Source: Nonomuraea sp. NBC_00507
GTDB taxonomy: Bacteria; Actinomycetota; Actinomycetes; Streptosporangiales; Streptosporangiaceae
Direction of reading: 5' to 3'
Length of the DNA: 64,000 nucleotides
Assembly: GCF_036013525.1 (NCBI RefSeq)
Contig: NZ_CP107853.1
Location: 6,014,001 to 6,078,000, forward strand
Positions 25,418-33,826 of the stretch are shown here, one piece after another. The notes beneath the pieces were generated by a model, which worked only from the letters and a program-made list of their open reading frames with translations, had not been told where the DNA came from and made no database searches. The first letter of the stretch is position 1. The number at the start of each line of letters is the position of its first letter. The position numbers and the translations under genes are program-made.

Positions 25418-25438
25418 CAAACCCTCAGGCGGGGTTTG
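25418..25438 (+). terminator. Short hairpin directly after the kinase gene
   Basis: CAAACCC (25418-25424) and GGGTTTG (25432-25438) form a perfect 7-bp stem with a 7-nt loop, starting right after the TAG. There is no U-tract, common for actinobacterial terminators. A second small stem (GGTCT-N4-AGACC, 25440-25453) follows. Alternatively these are regulator sites for the downstream operon. Confidence 0.5.
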
Positions 25439-25471
25439 AGGTCTGATGAGACCCGCCGCCTACACCTGGAT

Positions 25472-25500
25472 CCGCACGGGGACGACCGTTCCCCGTGCGG
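25472..25500 (+). promoter_or_regulatory. Leader hairpin before the lipoprotein gene
   Basis: Perfect 10-bp arms CCGCACGGGG (25472-25481) and CCCCGTGCGG (25491-25500) with a 9-nt loop end exactly where the ribosome-binding site GGAGGTGAT begins. It could stabilise the mRNA or modulate access to the ribosome-binding site of the 25514 gene. Confidence 0.5.
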
Positions 25501-25513
25501 GAGGTGATCGACC

Positions 25514-26023
25514 ATGGTCAGGTGCCTGGTGGCACTGATCGTCCTTGCGGTGACGACAGGCTGCGCCGCCGCCCCGTCCGGGGACGGTGTCGCGTCCGCG
25601 GGCGGGCCCGCGTCCGCCACGTCCTCGCCGTCCGCGAGCGCGGACGTGCTGAAGTTCGCGCAATGCCTGCGCGACCAGGGGCTCAAGGTCGAGGATCCGG
25701 CCCCGGGGGAGCGGGTCGACGTCGGCGACGCCGACCAGGCCGGGCGGGAGCTGATGGAGAAGGCCATGACGGCCTGCCGGTCGCTGGCGCCCCCGCAGAC
25801 CGTGAACCGCGACAACGATCAGCATTCGCTCGACGGCATGCTCGACTACGCGCGCTGCATGCGCGAGCAGGGCCTGAACTGGCCGGACCCCGTCGTCGTG
25901 AACGGCGACGCCCGCTGGCCCGACACCGACGACCTGCCCCGCAGGAACACCAGCCCGTTCAAGACCGCCGACGAGAAGTGCCGGCCGCTGCTGGGCGAGA
26001 AGAAGTCCGGGGGGACCAAGTGA
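25514..26023 (+). CDS. Actinobacterial lipoprotein of an efflux operon
   Basis: A 169-residue lipoprotein with lipobox VTTGC (Cys17), a Ser/Ala-rich linker, then two related motifs, KFAQCLRDQGLKVEDPAP and YARCMREQGLNWPDP. The paired Cys residues may form disulfides. Small Cys-containing lipoproteins of this kind often precede MacA-like adaptor and ABC genes in actinomycetes. Their role is unknown; a periplasmic accessory or sensor for the pump is a reasonable guess. A strong GGAGGTGAT ribosome-binding site precedes the ATG. The stop overlaps the adaptor start (GTGA). Confidence 0.75.
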   Translation: MVRCLVALIVLAVTTGCAAAPSGDGVASAGGPASATSSPSASADVLKFAQCLRDQGLKVEDPAPGERVDVGDADQAGRELMEKAMTACRSLAPPQTVNRDNDQHSLDGMLDYARCMREQGLNWPDPVVVNGDARWPDTDDLPRRNTSPFKTADEKCRPLLGEKKSGGTK

Positions 26024-27042
26024 GACGCGCGATCCTGGCCGGAGCAGTCCTGAGCGCCGCGGCGGTGGCGGCGCTCGCCCTCACGCTCGGCGCCGGCGAA
26101 CCCGCCGCCGCGCCCGCCCCGTCCGCCGCTTCCTCCTATGCCGAGGTGACGAGGGGAGACCTGGCCGACTCCGAGACCGTGGAGGGCATGCTCGCCTACG
26201 CCGACGAACGCGTGCTGCGGGCGGGGCCCTCTGGCACGCTGACCGCGATCAAGGCCAAGGGCACCTCGGTCAAGCGGGGTCAGACGCTCTACACAGTCGA
26301 TCGCCGCCCGGTCACCCTCTTCTATGGAAAAATCCCGATCTACCGGGAGCTGTCCGTGGGCGTGAACGGCGCGGACGTCGCCCAGCTCGAACGCAACCTT
26401 AAAGCTCTCGGCTACGGCACCGGCATGACAGTGGACGACCACTTCACCACGGCCACCGCCGCCGCCGTCGCCGACTGGCAGGCCGACAGGAACCTGCCGG
26501 TCACCGGCGCCGTGGACGCCGCCCAGGCGGCCGTGCTGCCCGGCCAGGCCTGGGTGAAGCAGACCAAGGCCCAGGTGGGTGATCCGGTCTCGGCCGGAAC
26601 CGAGCTGCTCGTGGTACGCAGCACCCGGCGGGTCGTCGCCATCGACCTCGACATCGCCGACCAGCACCTGGCCAGGAAGGGCGCGGAGGTCGAGATGGAG
26701 CTGCCCGGCGGCGCCCGGCTCAAGGGCACGATCAGCAAGGTCGGGGTGGTGGCGGAGGTGTCCGAGGACAGCGTCACCGTCGACGTCGAGGTCGCCCCGC
26801 GCGGCTCGACAGGGGCGCTGCGCGAGGTGCCCGTCACAGTGGACCTGCGCAGTGACACCCGAGAGGACGTGTTGTCGGTGCCGGTGGAGGCCCTGCTGGC
26901 CCTGCGCGAGGGCGGGTACGGCGTACGCACCCAGCAGGGCGTCGTGATCACCGTCAAGCCCGGACTGTTCGCCGGAGGCCGCGTGGAGGTCACAAGCGCC
27001 GGACTGAGCGAGGGCATGAAGGTCGAGGTGCCGGCGTCATGA
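26020..27042 (+). CDS. MacA/HlyD-like efflux adaptor with peptidoglycan-binding-like insert
   Basis: A 340-residue exported protein with an N-terminal signal or anchor (about 1-24). A lipoyl/barrel-sandwich half comes first (LRAGPSGTLTAIKAKGTSVKRGQTLYTVD). Then a peptidoglycan-binding-1-like segment reads DVAQLERNLKALGYGTGMTVDDHFTTATAAAVADWQ, and the second half-motif and beta-barrel follow. It links the ABC transporter to the outside, as MacA does. The GTG start has GGGGGGACC upstream and overlaps the lipoprotein stop. Confidence 0.85.
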   Translation: MRRAILAGAVLSAAAVAALALTLGAGEPAAAPAPSAASSYAEVTRGDLADSETVEGMLAYADERVLRAGPSGTLTAIKAKGTSVKRGQTLYTVDRRPVTLFYGKIPIYRELSVGVNGADVAQLERNLKALGYGTGMTVDDHFTTATAAAVADWQADRNLPVTGAVDAAQAAVLPGQAWVKQTKAQVGDPVSAGTELLVVRSTRRVVAIDLDIADQHLARKGAEVEMELPGGARLKGTISKVGVVAEVSEDSVTVDVEVAPRGSTGALREVPVTVDLRSDTREDVLSVPVEALLALREGGYGVRTQQGVVITVKPGLFAGGRVEVTSAGLSEGMKVEVPAS

Positions 27043-27794
27043 CCGACATCGCAAAGCGGCGGCTTCCGGCGTGCGGCGTGGGCGACGGTCCGGCAAGGGG
27101 CATGGCAGGCGGTCGGGGCGAGGGGCCCGTGGCGGAGCTGGCCGGAGTCACGAAGGCATACCCGGGCGGGGTCGAGGCGTTGCGGGGCGTGGATCTCAGG
27201 GTCGACGCGGGCGAGGCCGTGGCGATCGTCGGGCCGTCCGGCTCCGGCAAGTCGACCCTGCTCCACCTGCTCGGCACCCTCGACCGACCCTCCTCGGGAA
27301 CTGTGCGCGTCGCCGGCCACGACATCGCTCATCTTCCCGACCGGCGGCTCGCCGCGCTGCGGGCCTCGACGATCGGCTTCGTCTTCCAGCACTTCCACCT
27401 CATCCCCGGCCTGAGCGCCCTGGAGAACGTCGCCGACGGCCTCCTCTACGCGCGGATCCCGATGAGCGAGCGCAGAGGCCGGGCGGCGCTCGCCCTGGAG
27501 CGGGTCGGACTGGCGCACCGCCTCCACCACCGCCCGCACGAGCTTTCGGGCGGCGAGCAACAACGGGTGGCCGTGGCCCGGGCGATCATCGGCGAGCCCG
27601 TGCTCCTCCTCGCCGACGAGCCCACGGGCAACCTGGACTCGGCCTCCGGGGCGGAGGTGCTGCGGGTGTTGTTCGCCGTGACGGCCACACTCGTGATCAT
27701 CACCCACGACGCCGACCTGGCCGCCGCCCTGCCACGCCGCGTCCGCATGCGCGACGGCCTGATCGTGGAGGAGACCGCTCATGAGCCCGCGTGA
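27039..27794 (+). CDS. ABC transporter ATP-binding protein (MacB/LolD type)
   Basis: A 251-residue ATPase with Walker [11 protein letters not shown]-loop [18 protein letters not shown], signature [14 protein letters not shown], Walker [13 protein letters not shown] and H-loop ITHDADLA. The TGNLD wording is diagnostic of the MacB/LolD/FtsE group. The first 30 residues are poorly conserved, so starts at the ATG 27102 or GTG 27129 are possible. It overlaps the adaptor by 4 nt and the permease by 14 nt. Confidence 0.9.
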   Translation: MTDIAKRRLPACGVGDGPARGMAGGRGEGPVAELAGVTKAYPGGVEALRGVDLRVDAGEAVAIVGPSGSGKSTLLHLLGTLDRPSSGTVRVAGHDIAHLPDRRLAALRASTIGFVFQHFHLIPGLSALENVADGLLYARIPMSERRGRAALALERVGLAHRLHHRPHELSGGEQQRVAVARAIIGEPVLLLADEPTGNLDSASGAEVLRVLFAVTATLVIITHDADLAAALPRRVRMRDGLIVEETAHEPA

Positions 27795-28935
27795 CCTGCT
27801 CCGGCTCGGCGTCGTCGGGCTGCGGGCCAGGCCCAGCCGGGCCGTGCTGTCCGCCCTGGGCATCGCGATCGGCATCGCCACCATGGTGGCGGTCATCGGC
27901 ATCTCCGCCTCCAGCCGCGCCGACCTCCTGCGCAAGCTCGACAGCCTCGGCACCAACCTCCTCACCGTCACCCCCGGCCAGACGGTCAGGGGCGAGCAGT
28001 CCAGCCTGCCCAAGACGGCCGTCGCCATGACCGGTCAGATCGGCCCGGTACGGTCTGTCGCCGCGACGGCCCAGCTGGAGGCCAGGGTCTACCGCAGCGA
28101 CCTGATCCCGCCCGAACGCACCGGCGGCGTCGCCGTGCAGGCCGCCACCGAGCACCTCCTGGACACCCTCCAGGGCACGGGCGCCTGGTTCAGCCAGGCC
28201 ACGAGCCGCTACCCGACGGTCGTGCTCGGCGCCGTCGCCGCCCAGCGGCTGGGAGTACGCGGTGGCGACCAGGTATGGCTGGGCCGCCGCTGGTTCACCG
28301 TGCTCGGCGTGCTCGACGCGCTCCCGCTGGCGCCGGAGATCGACCGGTCGGCACTGGTCGGGTGGCCGGCCGCCGCCGAGCTTCTGGGCTTCGACGGGCA
28401 TCCGACCACGGTCTACGTACGCGCCGATCCCGAGTCGGTCGAAGACGTGGCAGCGGTGCTCGCCCGTACCGTCAATCCCGAGCATCCGGAGGAGACCACG
28501 ATCGCCCGCCCGTCCGACGCGCTCGCGGCGCGGGCGGCGGCCGCGGGGGCGTTCACGAACCTCCTGCTCGGACTGGGCGCGGTCGCCCTGCTGGTCGGCG
28601 GGGTGGGCATCGCGAACACGATGGTGATCTCCGTGCTCGAACGCCGCAGGGAGATCGGGCTGCGCCGCGCGCTCGGCGCCACCAGGACCGACGTACGCCT
28701 GCAGTTCCTCACCGAGTCCCTGCTGCTGTCCGCGCTCGGCGGGTTGGCCGGCATCGTGCTGGGCGCCCTGGTCACCTCCGGGTACGCGCTCGGCCACGCC
28801 TTCCCGCCCACCCTGGACGCCTGGGCCCTGGCCGGGGCGGCCGCCGCCACGCTGCTCGTCGGCGGGGTGGCCGGGATCTATCCCGCGGCCCGAGCCGCCC
28901 GGCTGTCCCCGACCGTGGCGCTCAGCGCACCTTGA
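27781..28935 (+). CDS. ABC transporter permease (MacB/FtsX family)
   Basis: A 384-residue permease with an N-terminal transmembrane helix (about 18-42), a large extracytoplasmic MacB-like domain (about 50-260), and three C-terminal helices including GLGAVALLVGGVGIANTMVISVLERRREIGLRRALGAT, the FtsX signature. With the adaptor and ATPase it makes a mechanotransmission-type efflux or export system for antibiotics, peptides or lipids, probably regulated by the upstream two-component system. The cargo is unknown. Confidence 0.9.
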   Translation: MSPRDLLRLGVVGLRARPSRAVLSALGIAIGIATMVAVIGISASSRADLLRKLDSLGTNLLTVTPGQTVRGEQSSLPKTAVAMTGQIGPVRSVAATAQLEARVYRSDLIPPERTGGVAVQAATEHLLDTLQGTGAWFSQATSRYPTVVLGAVAAQRLGVRGGDQVWLGRRWFTVLGVLDALPLAPEIDRSALVGWPAAAELLGFDGHPTTVYVRADPESVEDVAAVLARTVNPEHPEETTIARPSDALAARAAAAGAFTNLLLGLGAVALLVGGVGIANTMVISVLERRREIGLRRALGATRTDVRLQFLTESLLLSALGGLAGIVLGALVTSGYALGHAFPPTLDAWALAGAAAATLLVGGVAGIYPAARAARLSPTVALSAP

Positions 28936-28943
28936 CATGGCCG

Positions 28944-28980
28944 GCGGGGTTCATGGGCAGACATTGCCCATGAACCCCGC
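28944..28980 (+). terminator. Strong 16-bp-stem terminator
   Basis: GCGGGGTTCATGGGCA (28944-28959) pairs perfectly with TGCCCATGAACCCCGC (28965-28980) around a 5-nt loop. It begins 8 bp after the permease stop and ends the efflux operon. No U-tract follows. Confidence 0.75.
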
Positions 28981-29029
28981 TGACCGGCTCGGTTAGCGTC
29001 ACCAAGGGGCAACAGGGAAGGGGCGTCGC

Positions 29030-30121
29030 ATGCCGGAACCGATCGAAGTGCGCAAGGTGCCGATCGAGAGTGTCACCGACGCGGCCGGGTTGTCGCGGCT
29101 CATCGCCGACGGTGTCATCGAGGCCGATCGGGTCCTGGCCGTCATCGGCAAGACCGAGGGCAACGGCGGCGTCAACGACTACACGCGCATCCTGGCCGAC
29201 CGCGCCTTCCGGGAGGTGCTGGCCGCGCACGGGCATCCGGCGCCGGAGAGCGTGCCCCTGGTGTGGTCGGGCGGCACCGACGGCGTGCTCAGCCCGCACG
29301 CCACGATCTTCGCCACCACCGCGAACGCCCCCGCGTCCGAGGAGCCGCGCCTGTCGGTCGGGGTGGCGATGAGCGAGGTCATCCTGCCCGAGGACATCGG
29401 CCGTCCGGCCATGGTGGAGAAGGTCGCCGCCGGGGTCCGCGAGGCCATGAAGATCGCTGGTATCGACGACCCGCGTGACGTCCACTACGTGCAGACCAAG
29501 ACGCCGCTGCTCACCCTGGCCACCATCACCGACGCCAAGAGCCGCGGCCAGGACACCGCCATCGAGGAGACCGGCCCCTCCATGGACCTGTCCAACTCGA
29601 CCACCGCCCTCGGCATCGCCGTGGCGCTTGGCGAGATCGACATGCCCGGCGCCGACCAGATCCACAAGGATCTGTCGCTCTACTCGTCCGTGGCGTCCTG
29701 CTCGTCCGGGGTGGAGCTGGACCGGGCGCAGATCGTGCTGGTGGGCAACGTACGGGGGATCGGCGGGCGCTACCGCATCGGTCACAGCGTCATGAAGGAC
29801 GCCCTGGACGCCGACGGCATCTGGGCGGCCATCCGGGACTCCGGGCTCCTGCTGCCCGAGCGCCCGCACCCGTCGGACCTCGACGGGCGGCTGGTGAACG
29901 TGTTCATGAAGTGCGAGGCCGACCCGTCGGGCCGCGTGCGAGGGCGGCGCAACATCATGCTGGACGACTCCGACGTGCACTGGCACCGCCAGATCAAGGC
30001 CGCCGTCGGCGGGGTGGCGGCGTCGGTCACGGGAGATCCGGCGGTGTTCGTGTCGGTCGCCGCCGTCCACCAGGGCCCGTCGGGTGGCGGCCCGGTGGCG
30101 GCCATCTCCGACCTCGGGTAG
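29030..30121 (+). CDS. Ring-opening amidohydrolase (cyanuric acid hydrolase/barbiturase family)
   Basis: A 363-residue member of the AtzD/TrzD/barbiturase fold, built of three repeats each carrying a Ser/Lys active-site set. Visible motifs are [12 protein letters not shown] in repeat [10 protein letters not shown] and [14 protein letters not shown] in repeat B, and the C-terminal [11 protein letters not shown]. The enzyme opens an s-triazine or pyrimidine ring by amide hydrolysis. Barbiturase versus cyanuric acid hydrolase cannot be decided here. An AGGGAAGGGG ribosome-binding site precedes the ATG. No other pyrimidine or triazine gene is adjacent. Confidence 0.85.
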   Translation: MPEPIEVRKVPIESVTDAAGLSRLIADGVIEADRVLAVIGKTEGNGGVNDYTRILADRAFREVLAAHGHPAPESVPLVWSGGTDGVLSPHATIFATTANAPASEEPRLSVGVAMSEVILPEDIGRPAMVEKVAAGVREAMKIAGIDDPRDVHYVQTKTPLLTLATITDAKSRGQDTAIEETGPSMDLSNSTTALGIAVALGEIDMPGADQIHKDLSLYSSVASCSSGVELDRAQIVLVGNVRGIGGRYRIGHSVMKDALDADGIWAAIRDSGLLLPERPHPSDLDGRLVNVFMKCEADPSGRVRGRRNIMLDDSDVHWHRQIKAAVGGVAASVTGDPAVFVSVAAVHQGPSGGGPVAAISDLG

Positions 30122-30126
30122 CGGGA

Positions 30127-30163
30127 CTGTGGCTCGACGGCCACAGCTCTAGCTATGTAGAGT
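30127..30163 (+). promoter_or_regulatory. Inverted repeats and leaderless promoter of the PadR gene
   Basis: CTGTGGC-N6-GCCACAG (30127-30146) may terminate the amidohydrolase transcript. It is followed by CTCTA-N6-TAGAG (30147-30162), whose right arm overlaps the -10 TAGAGT (30158-30163). The ATG of the PadR gene comes 7 nt later with no ribosome-binding site. The second repeat is well placed for autorepression by the PadR protein. Confidence 0.5.
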
Positions 30164-30170
30164 ACGAGAT

Positions 30171-30512
30171 ATGAAGAGCAACGGCCCGCGCATGACCATG
30201 CCGACCCAGGCCGTGCTTCGCGCCCTCCTGAACGATCCGGCGCGCGAACGCTACGGGCTGGAGCTGTGCGAGCAGGCGGAGATGCCGAGCGGCACCCTTT
30301 ACCCGATCCTGGCCAGGCTGGAGCAGATCGGCTGGGTGGAGAGCCGGTGGGAGGACCCCGAGACGCATGTGGCGGAGGGCCGCCCGCGCCGCCGTTACTA
30401 CCGGATCACCGCCCACGGCGCGGAGCAGGCCCGCGACGCGATCGCCCGCGCCTACCGCTCGCGCCGCCAGGCCGTCCCCGCCTGGCTGCTCCCCTCGCAG
30501 GCCGCGTCATGA
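30171..30512 (+). CDS. PadR family transcriptional regulator
   Basis: A 113-residue winged-helix protein: MTMPTQAVLRALLNDPARERYGLELCEQAEMPSGTLYPILARLEQIGWVESRW is the PadR DNA-binding domain, and RRRYYRITAHGAEQARDAI is its typical wing and following helix. The short C-terminal helix makes it a subfamily-2-type PadR. It overlaps the HD-domain gene by 4 nt, so the two are co-translated, and the regulator probably controls this operon through the repeat at 30147-30162. Confidence 0.85.
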   Translation: MKSNGPRMTMPTQAVLRALLNDPARERYGLELCEQAEMPSGTLYPILARLEQIGWVESRWEDPETHVAEGRPRRRYYRITAHGAEQARDAIARAYRSRRQAVPAWLLPSQAAS

Positions 30513-31306
30513 CGGGGGCCGCCGGACACGACGCGAACGACCGGGGACCGAACCTGCACGGCCGGCTCCAGCCGGTCCTGGACGCCGCCGGTGGCAGGCT
30601 GTCCGGCGACCGGCTGGAGCTGGTTCAGCGAGCTCATCTGGTGGCCGCCTACTGGCATCGCGACCAGTGGCGGCGCAGCGGAGACCCGTACATCACCCAC
30701 TCGATCGCCGTCGCTGCGATCCTGGCCGAGCTCGGCATGGACCACGAGCTGATCTGCGCAGGGCTGCTGCACGACGTGCTGGACGACACCGGCTGCACAG
30801 AGCAGGAGCTGGTCGCCGAGTTCGGGGAGCCGGTCGTGGAGCTGGTGCGCGGCCTGCGGACTCTCGACGACCCCGAGCGAAGGCCCCCGGACTGGGAGAC
30901 CTCGACCGACGAGCGCGTGCTGACGCTGAAGCTGGCCGACCGCCTGCACAACCAGCGGACGATGCGCTTCCTGCCCGAGGAGAAGCAGCGGCGCAAGGCC
31001 CGGGAGACGCTGGACGTCGTCGTGCCCATCGCCGGCCGGCTGGGCCTGGTGCGGGTCGAGGAGGAGTTGCGGCGATTGTCCACCGCCACGCTGTCCGGGC
31101 GGGGCGGCATACGAGCATCTTTCGGCGTCATCACCGCCGGTGCGATCATGCTTCCGGCCGGGGCCCGGGGCCGATGGCTGGAGGAGTGGCTGGGGGAGTT
31201 GCACGCGTTGCCGGGCCGGCGGGCCAGGTGGGGGTTCGCGGTCCGGCTGATCGCCGGCATGCCGCGCCTGGCCCGCACCCTCCGGGCCGAGGCTCGGCGC
31301 AGGTAG
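30509..31306 (+). CDS. RelA/SpoT-type HD-domain hydrolase (hydrolase-only homologue)
   Basis: A 265-residue protein equivalent to the N-terminal hydrolase domain of RelA/SpoT enzymes. It has HSIAVAAILAELG, the metal motif HDVLDDT (HDxxEDT with Asp for Glu), LKLADRLHNQRTMRFLPEEKQRRKARETLDVVVPIAGRLGL, and a short helical tail. Synthetase and TGS/ACT domains are absent. It should hydrolyse (p)ppGpp or a similar alarmone, as small alarmone hydrolases do. Coupling to a PadR regulator is unusual for this family. Confidence 0.8.
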   Translation: MTGAAGHDANDRGPNLHGRLQPVLDAAGGRLSGDRLELVQRAHLVAAYWHRDQWRRSGDPYITHSIAVAAILAELGMDHELICAGLLHDVLDDTGCTEQELVAEFGEPVVELVRGLRTLDDPERRPPDWETSTDERVLTLKLADRLHNQRTMRFLPEEKQRRKARETLDVVVPIAGRLGLVRVEEELRRLSTATLSGRGGIRASFGVITAGAIMLPAGARGRWLEEWLGELHALPGRRARWGFAVRLIAGMPRLARTLRAEARRR

Positions 31307-31317
31307 GCTCATGTGCC

Positions 31318-31848
31318 GTGCCCAGCATCCCGCAGCCACTCGACCCCGACGACGACGGCCGCGCCGCACCCGCGGTGGCCGCCGCCCTCGCCGCCTACCA
31401 GGCGGGCACCGGCGACGCCACCGACGTGCTCAACGCCCTCAGCGGGGCCAGGCTCCTGGTGCCCGTCGTCGCCCTGCTGACCGAGTCCGAGGTCGGCGCG
31501 CACGGGCTGCGGCAGGAGAAGGAGAGCGAGATGGCCCTGCCCAAGCTCGTCGGGCAGGACGGCAGGCAGGCGGTGCCGGCGTTCACCGGGGCGGAGGCGC
31601 TGGCGAGGTGGCGGCCGGACGCGCGGCCGATCCAGGCCACCACGCTCCAGGTGTGCCGGGCGGCCGTGCAGGAGCAGGCGGCGGCGGTCGTGGTGGACGT
31701 CGCCGGGCCGGTGCCGTTCGTGATCGAGGGTGCGGTGCTGGAGGCCCTGGCGGCGATCGAGTCCGGCACCGCCGACCGGCTCGAGAACGCGACCGTGGCC
31801 AAGGTCGAGCCGGCGCGGCGCCGCCGCCGCTGGTTTTCGCGCCGCTGA
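31318..31848 (+). CDS. SseB family protein
   Basis: A 176-residue cytoplasmic protein resembling the SseB N-terminal domain: SGARLLVPVVALLTESE, ALPKLVGQDGRQAVPAFTGAEALARWRPDARPI, then a C-terminal Arg-rich tail. It is a common actinobacterial gene of unknown biochemical role. The GTG is 8 nt after TAGGCT (31304-31309), so the message has no leader or only about 2 nt. The last codons are part of a tandem repeat that continues into the intergenic region. Confidence 0.75.
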   Translation: MPSIPQPLDPDDDGRAAPAVAAALAAYQAGTGDATDVLNALSGARLLVPVVALLTESEVGAHGLRQEKESEMALPKLVGQDGRQAVPAFTGAEALARWRPDARPIQATTLQVCRAAVQEQAAAVVVDVAGPVPFVIEGAVLEALAAIESGTADRLENATVAKVEPARRRRRWFSRR

Positions 31849-31916
31849 AGGGCGATGATTCTGGCGCCGTTGAACCTGTACGTCCCGGTGTTCTCGCGCC
31901 GCTGAATGGGGCGATG
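31834..31916 (+). repeat. Three imperfect copies of a ~24-nt repeat at the end of the SseB-like gene
   Basis: Copy 1 (31834-31857, TTTTCGCGCCGCTGAAGGG...) includes the stop codon. Copy 2 (31859-31882, TTCTGGCGCCGTTGAACC...) and copy 3 (31891-31916, TTCTCGCGCCGCTGAATGGG...) follow. The shared core is TCGCGCCGCTGAA. It looks like slippage duplication of the gene end. Confidence 0.6.
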
Positions 31917-31994
31917 CCGGCGATCGGCCACGAAGGCCGCGGCGGACCGGCGGAACCGCGGCGGGCGCGGCCGGGTCCGCATTAGGGTCGGCTC

Positions 31995-32573
31995 GTGGTC
32001 GCACTCATGGCGCTGGCCGGATTACTTTGCGGACACCGCATCAGGGCGCTGGCCGACTCCTACGACGGCCTCCCGGAGCCCGCCTGGCCGCCGAAGGCCG
32101 AGCTGGTGACCGCCGCCGTCGTCGCGCTCGTCACCTGGCGCCTCGGCCTCCCTTACGTGCCGTTCGCCGTGATCGGTGTCGCTCTGGCCGTCATCGACTG
32201 GCGCACCACGCTTCTGCCCGACGCGATCACGCTGCCCGCGTACCCGATCACGGCCCTGGCCCTCCTGCCCACCGGCGAGCTGCCGCGAGCGCTGGCCGGA
32301 GGAGCGGCGCTGGCAGCGATCTACGGGCTGCTGTGGGTCATCAGGCCGGACGCGCTGGGACTGGGCGACGTCAAGCTGGCCGGGCTCATCGGCATGGTGG
32401 GCGCGGCGCTGGGCTGGCAGGCGTGGGTGGTGGCGGCGTTCGGCGGGCAGCTGCTCGGCGCGCTCTACGCTCTGGCGCTGCTCGCGACCGGTCGCGGCAC
32501 CAGGCACACGCAGTTCCCGTTCGGGCCGTTCATGCTGTTGGGGGCGTTCACGGTGCTGTGTCTCGACACGTGA
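31995..32573 (+). CDS. Prepilin peptidase (A24 family)
   Basis: A 192-residue integral membrane aspartic peptidase with about six helices. The two catalytic Asp residues lie in VIDWRTTLLPDAITLP and in GLGDVKLAGLIG; the closing FPFGPFMLLGAF motif is conserved. The N-terminal zinc/methylase domain of Gram-negative PilD is absent, as usual in actinobacteria. It would process type IV/Tad pilin precursors. The GTG start is 6 nt after a TAGGGT -10 (31983-31988): a clear leaderless promoter. The aro operon follows, as in other actinomycetes. Confidence 0.85.
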   Translation: MVALMALAGLLCGHRIRALADSYDGLPEPAWPPKAELVTAAVVALVTWRLGLPYVPFAVIGVALAVIDWRTTLLPDAITLPAYPITALALLPTGELPRALAGGAALAAIYGLLWVIRPDALGLGDVKLAGLIGMVGAALGWQAWVVAAFGGQLLGALYALALLATGRGTRHTQFPFGPFMLLGAFTVLCLDT

Positions 32574-32616
32574 ACGTGGGACATCTCACTAGGCCGCACA
32601 TGGAAGACTTGTACGC

Positions 32617-33798
32617 ATGTTGCGCTGGTTGACCGCCGGAGAGTCTCACGGGCCCGAACTCGTCGCCGTCATGGAAGGCCTCCCGGCCGGGGTGGAGGTG
32701 ACCACGGCCGCGATCGACGAGGCCCTGCGCCGCCGCCGGCTCGGCTATGGCCGCGGCGCCCGGATGAAGTTCGAGCAGGATCAGGTCACGATCGTCGGCG
32801 GCGTCCGCCACGGGCGGACCATGGGCAGCCCGGTCGCGATCCGCATCGGCAACACCGAATGGCCCAAGTGGGAGAAGGTCATGGCGGCCGACCCGGTCGA
32901 CGCTGCCGAGCTGGAGGGCCTGGCACGCAACGCGCCCAGGTCGCGCCCCCGTCCGGGGCACGCCGACCTGGCGGGCATGCAGAAATACGGGTTCGACGAC
33001 GCCAGGCAGGTGCTCGACCGGGCCAGCGCCCGCGAGACCGCGGCCCGCGTCGCGCTCGGCGAGGTCGCCAGGCGGTTCCTCAAGCAGGCGCTCGGGGTCG
33101 ACATCGTCAGCCACGTGACCTCCATCGGCGGCGCCCAGACCCCGTCCGAGATCTTGCCGGGGCCGAACGACCTGGCCAGGATCGATGAGGACCCGGTCAG
33201 GTGCTCGGACCCCGAGGGCAGCGCCGCCATGGTCGAGGTGATCGACAAGGCCCACAAGGACGGCGACACGCTCGGCGGCGTCGTCGAGGTGCTCGCCTAC
33301 GGCCTGCCGCCGGGCCTGGGCAGCTACACCCACTGGGACCGCAGGCTCGACTCCCGGCTCGCCGCGGCGCTCATGGGCATCCAGGCGATCAAGGGCGTCG
33401 CGGTCGGCGACGGTTTCGAGACCGCGCGCAGGCCCGGATCCCAAGCCCACGACGAGATCGAATACACCGCCGAGGACGGCGTCAAGCGCATCACCAACCG
33501 CGCGGGTGGCGTCGAAGGCGGCATGACCAACGGCGAGATCCTGCGGGTCAGCGCTGCCATGAAGCCGATCTCCACCGTGCCGAGGGCGCTGGCCACGATC
33601 GACGTCAAGACCGGCGAGGCGGCCAAGGCGCACCACGAGCGCTCCGATGTGTGCGCCGTGCCGGCGGCCGGCGTCGTGGCCGAGGCCATGGTCGCACTGG
33701 TGCTGGCCGACGCGGCGCTGGAGAAGTTCGGCGGCGACTCGGTCGAGGAAGTCGCCCGCAACCTGTCGGGCTACCTCTCCTCCATGGTGATCAAATGA
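32617..33798 (+). CDS. aroC: Chorismate synthase
   Basis: A 393-residue enzyme converting 5-enolpyruvylshikimate-3-phosphate to chorismate with reduced FMN. Diagnostic segments are [72 protein letters not shown] and [18 protein letters not shown]. Full length and intact. A weak GGAAGA ribosome-binding site precedes the ATG. First gene of the aroC-aroK-aroB-aroQ operon for aromatic amino acid biosynthesis. Confidence 0.97.
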   Translation: MLRWLTAGESHGPELVAVMEGLPAGVEVTTAAIDEALRRRRLGYGRGARMKFEQDQVTIVGGVRHGRTMGSPVAIRIGNTEWPKWEKVMAADPVDAAELEGLARNAPRSRPRPGHADLAGMQKYGFDDARQVLDRASARETAARVALGEVARRFLKQALGVDIVSHVTSIGGAQTPSEILPGPNDLARIDEDPVRCSDPEGSAAMVEVIDKAHKDGDTLGGVVEVLAYGLPPGLGSYTHWDRRLDSRLAAALMGIQAIKGVAVGDGFETARRPGSQAHDEIEYTAEDGVKRITNRAGGVEGGMTNGEILRVSAAMKPISTVPRALATIDVKTGEAAKAHHERSDVCAVPAAGVVAEAMVALVLADAALEKFGGDSVEEVARNLSGYLSSMVIK

Positions 33799-33826
33799 CA
33801 CGGTGGAGCGTACGAGGAGGGGTGAA

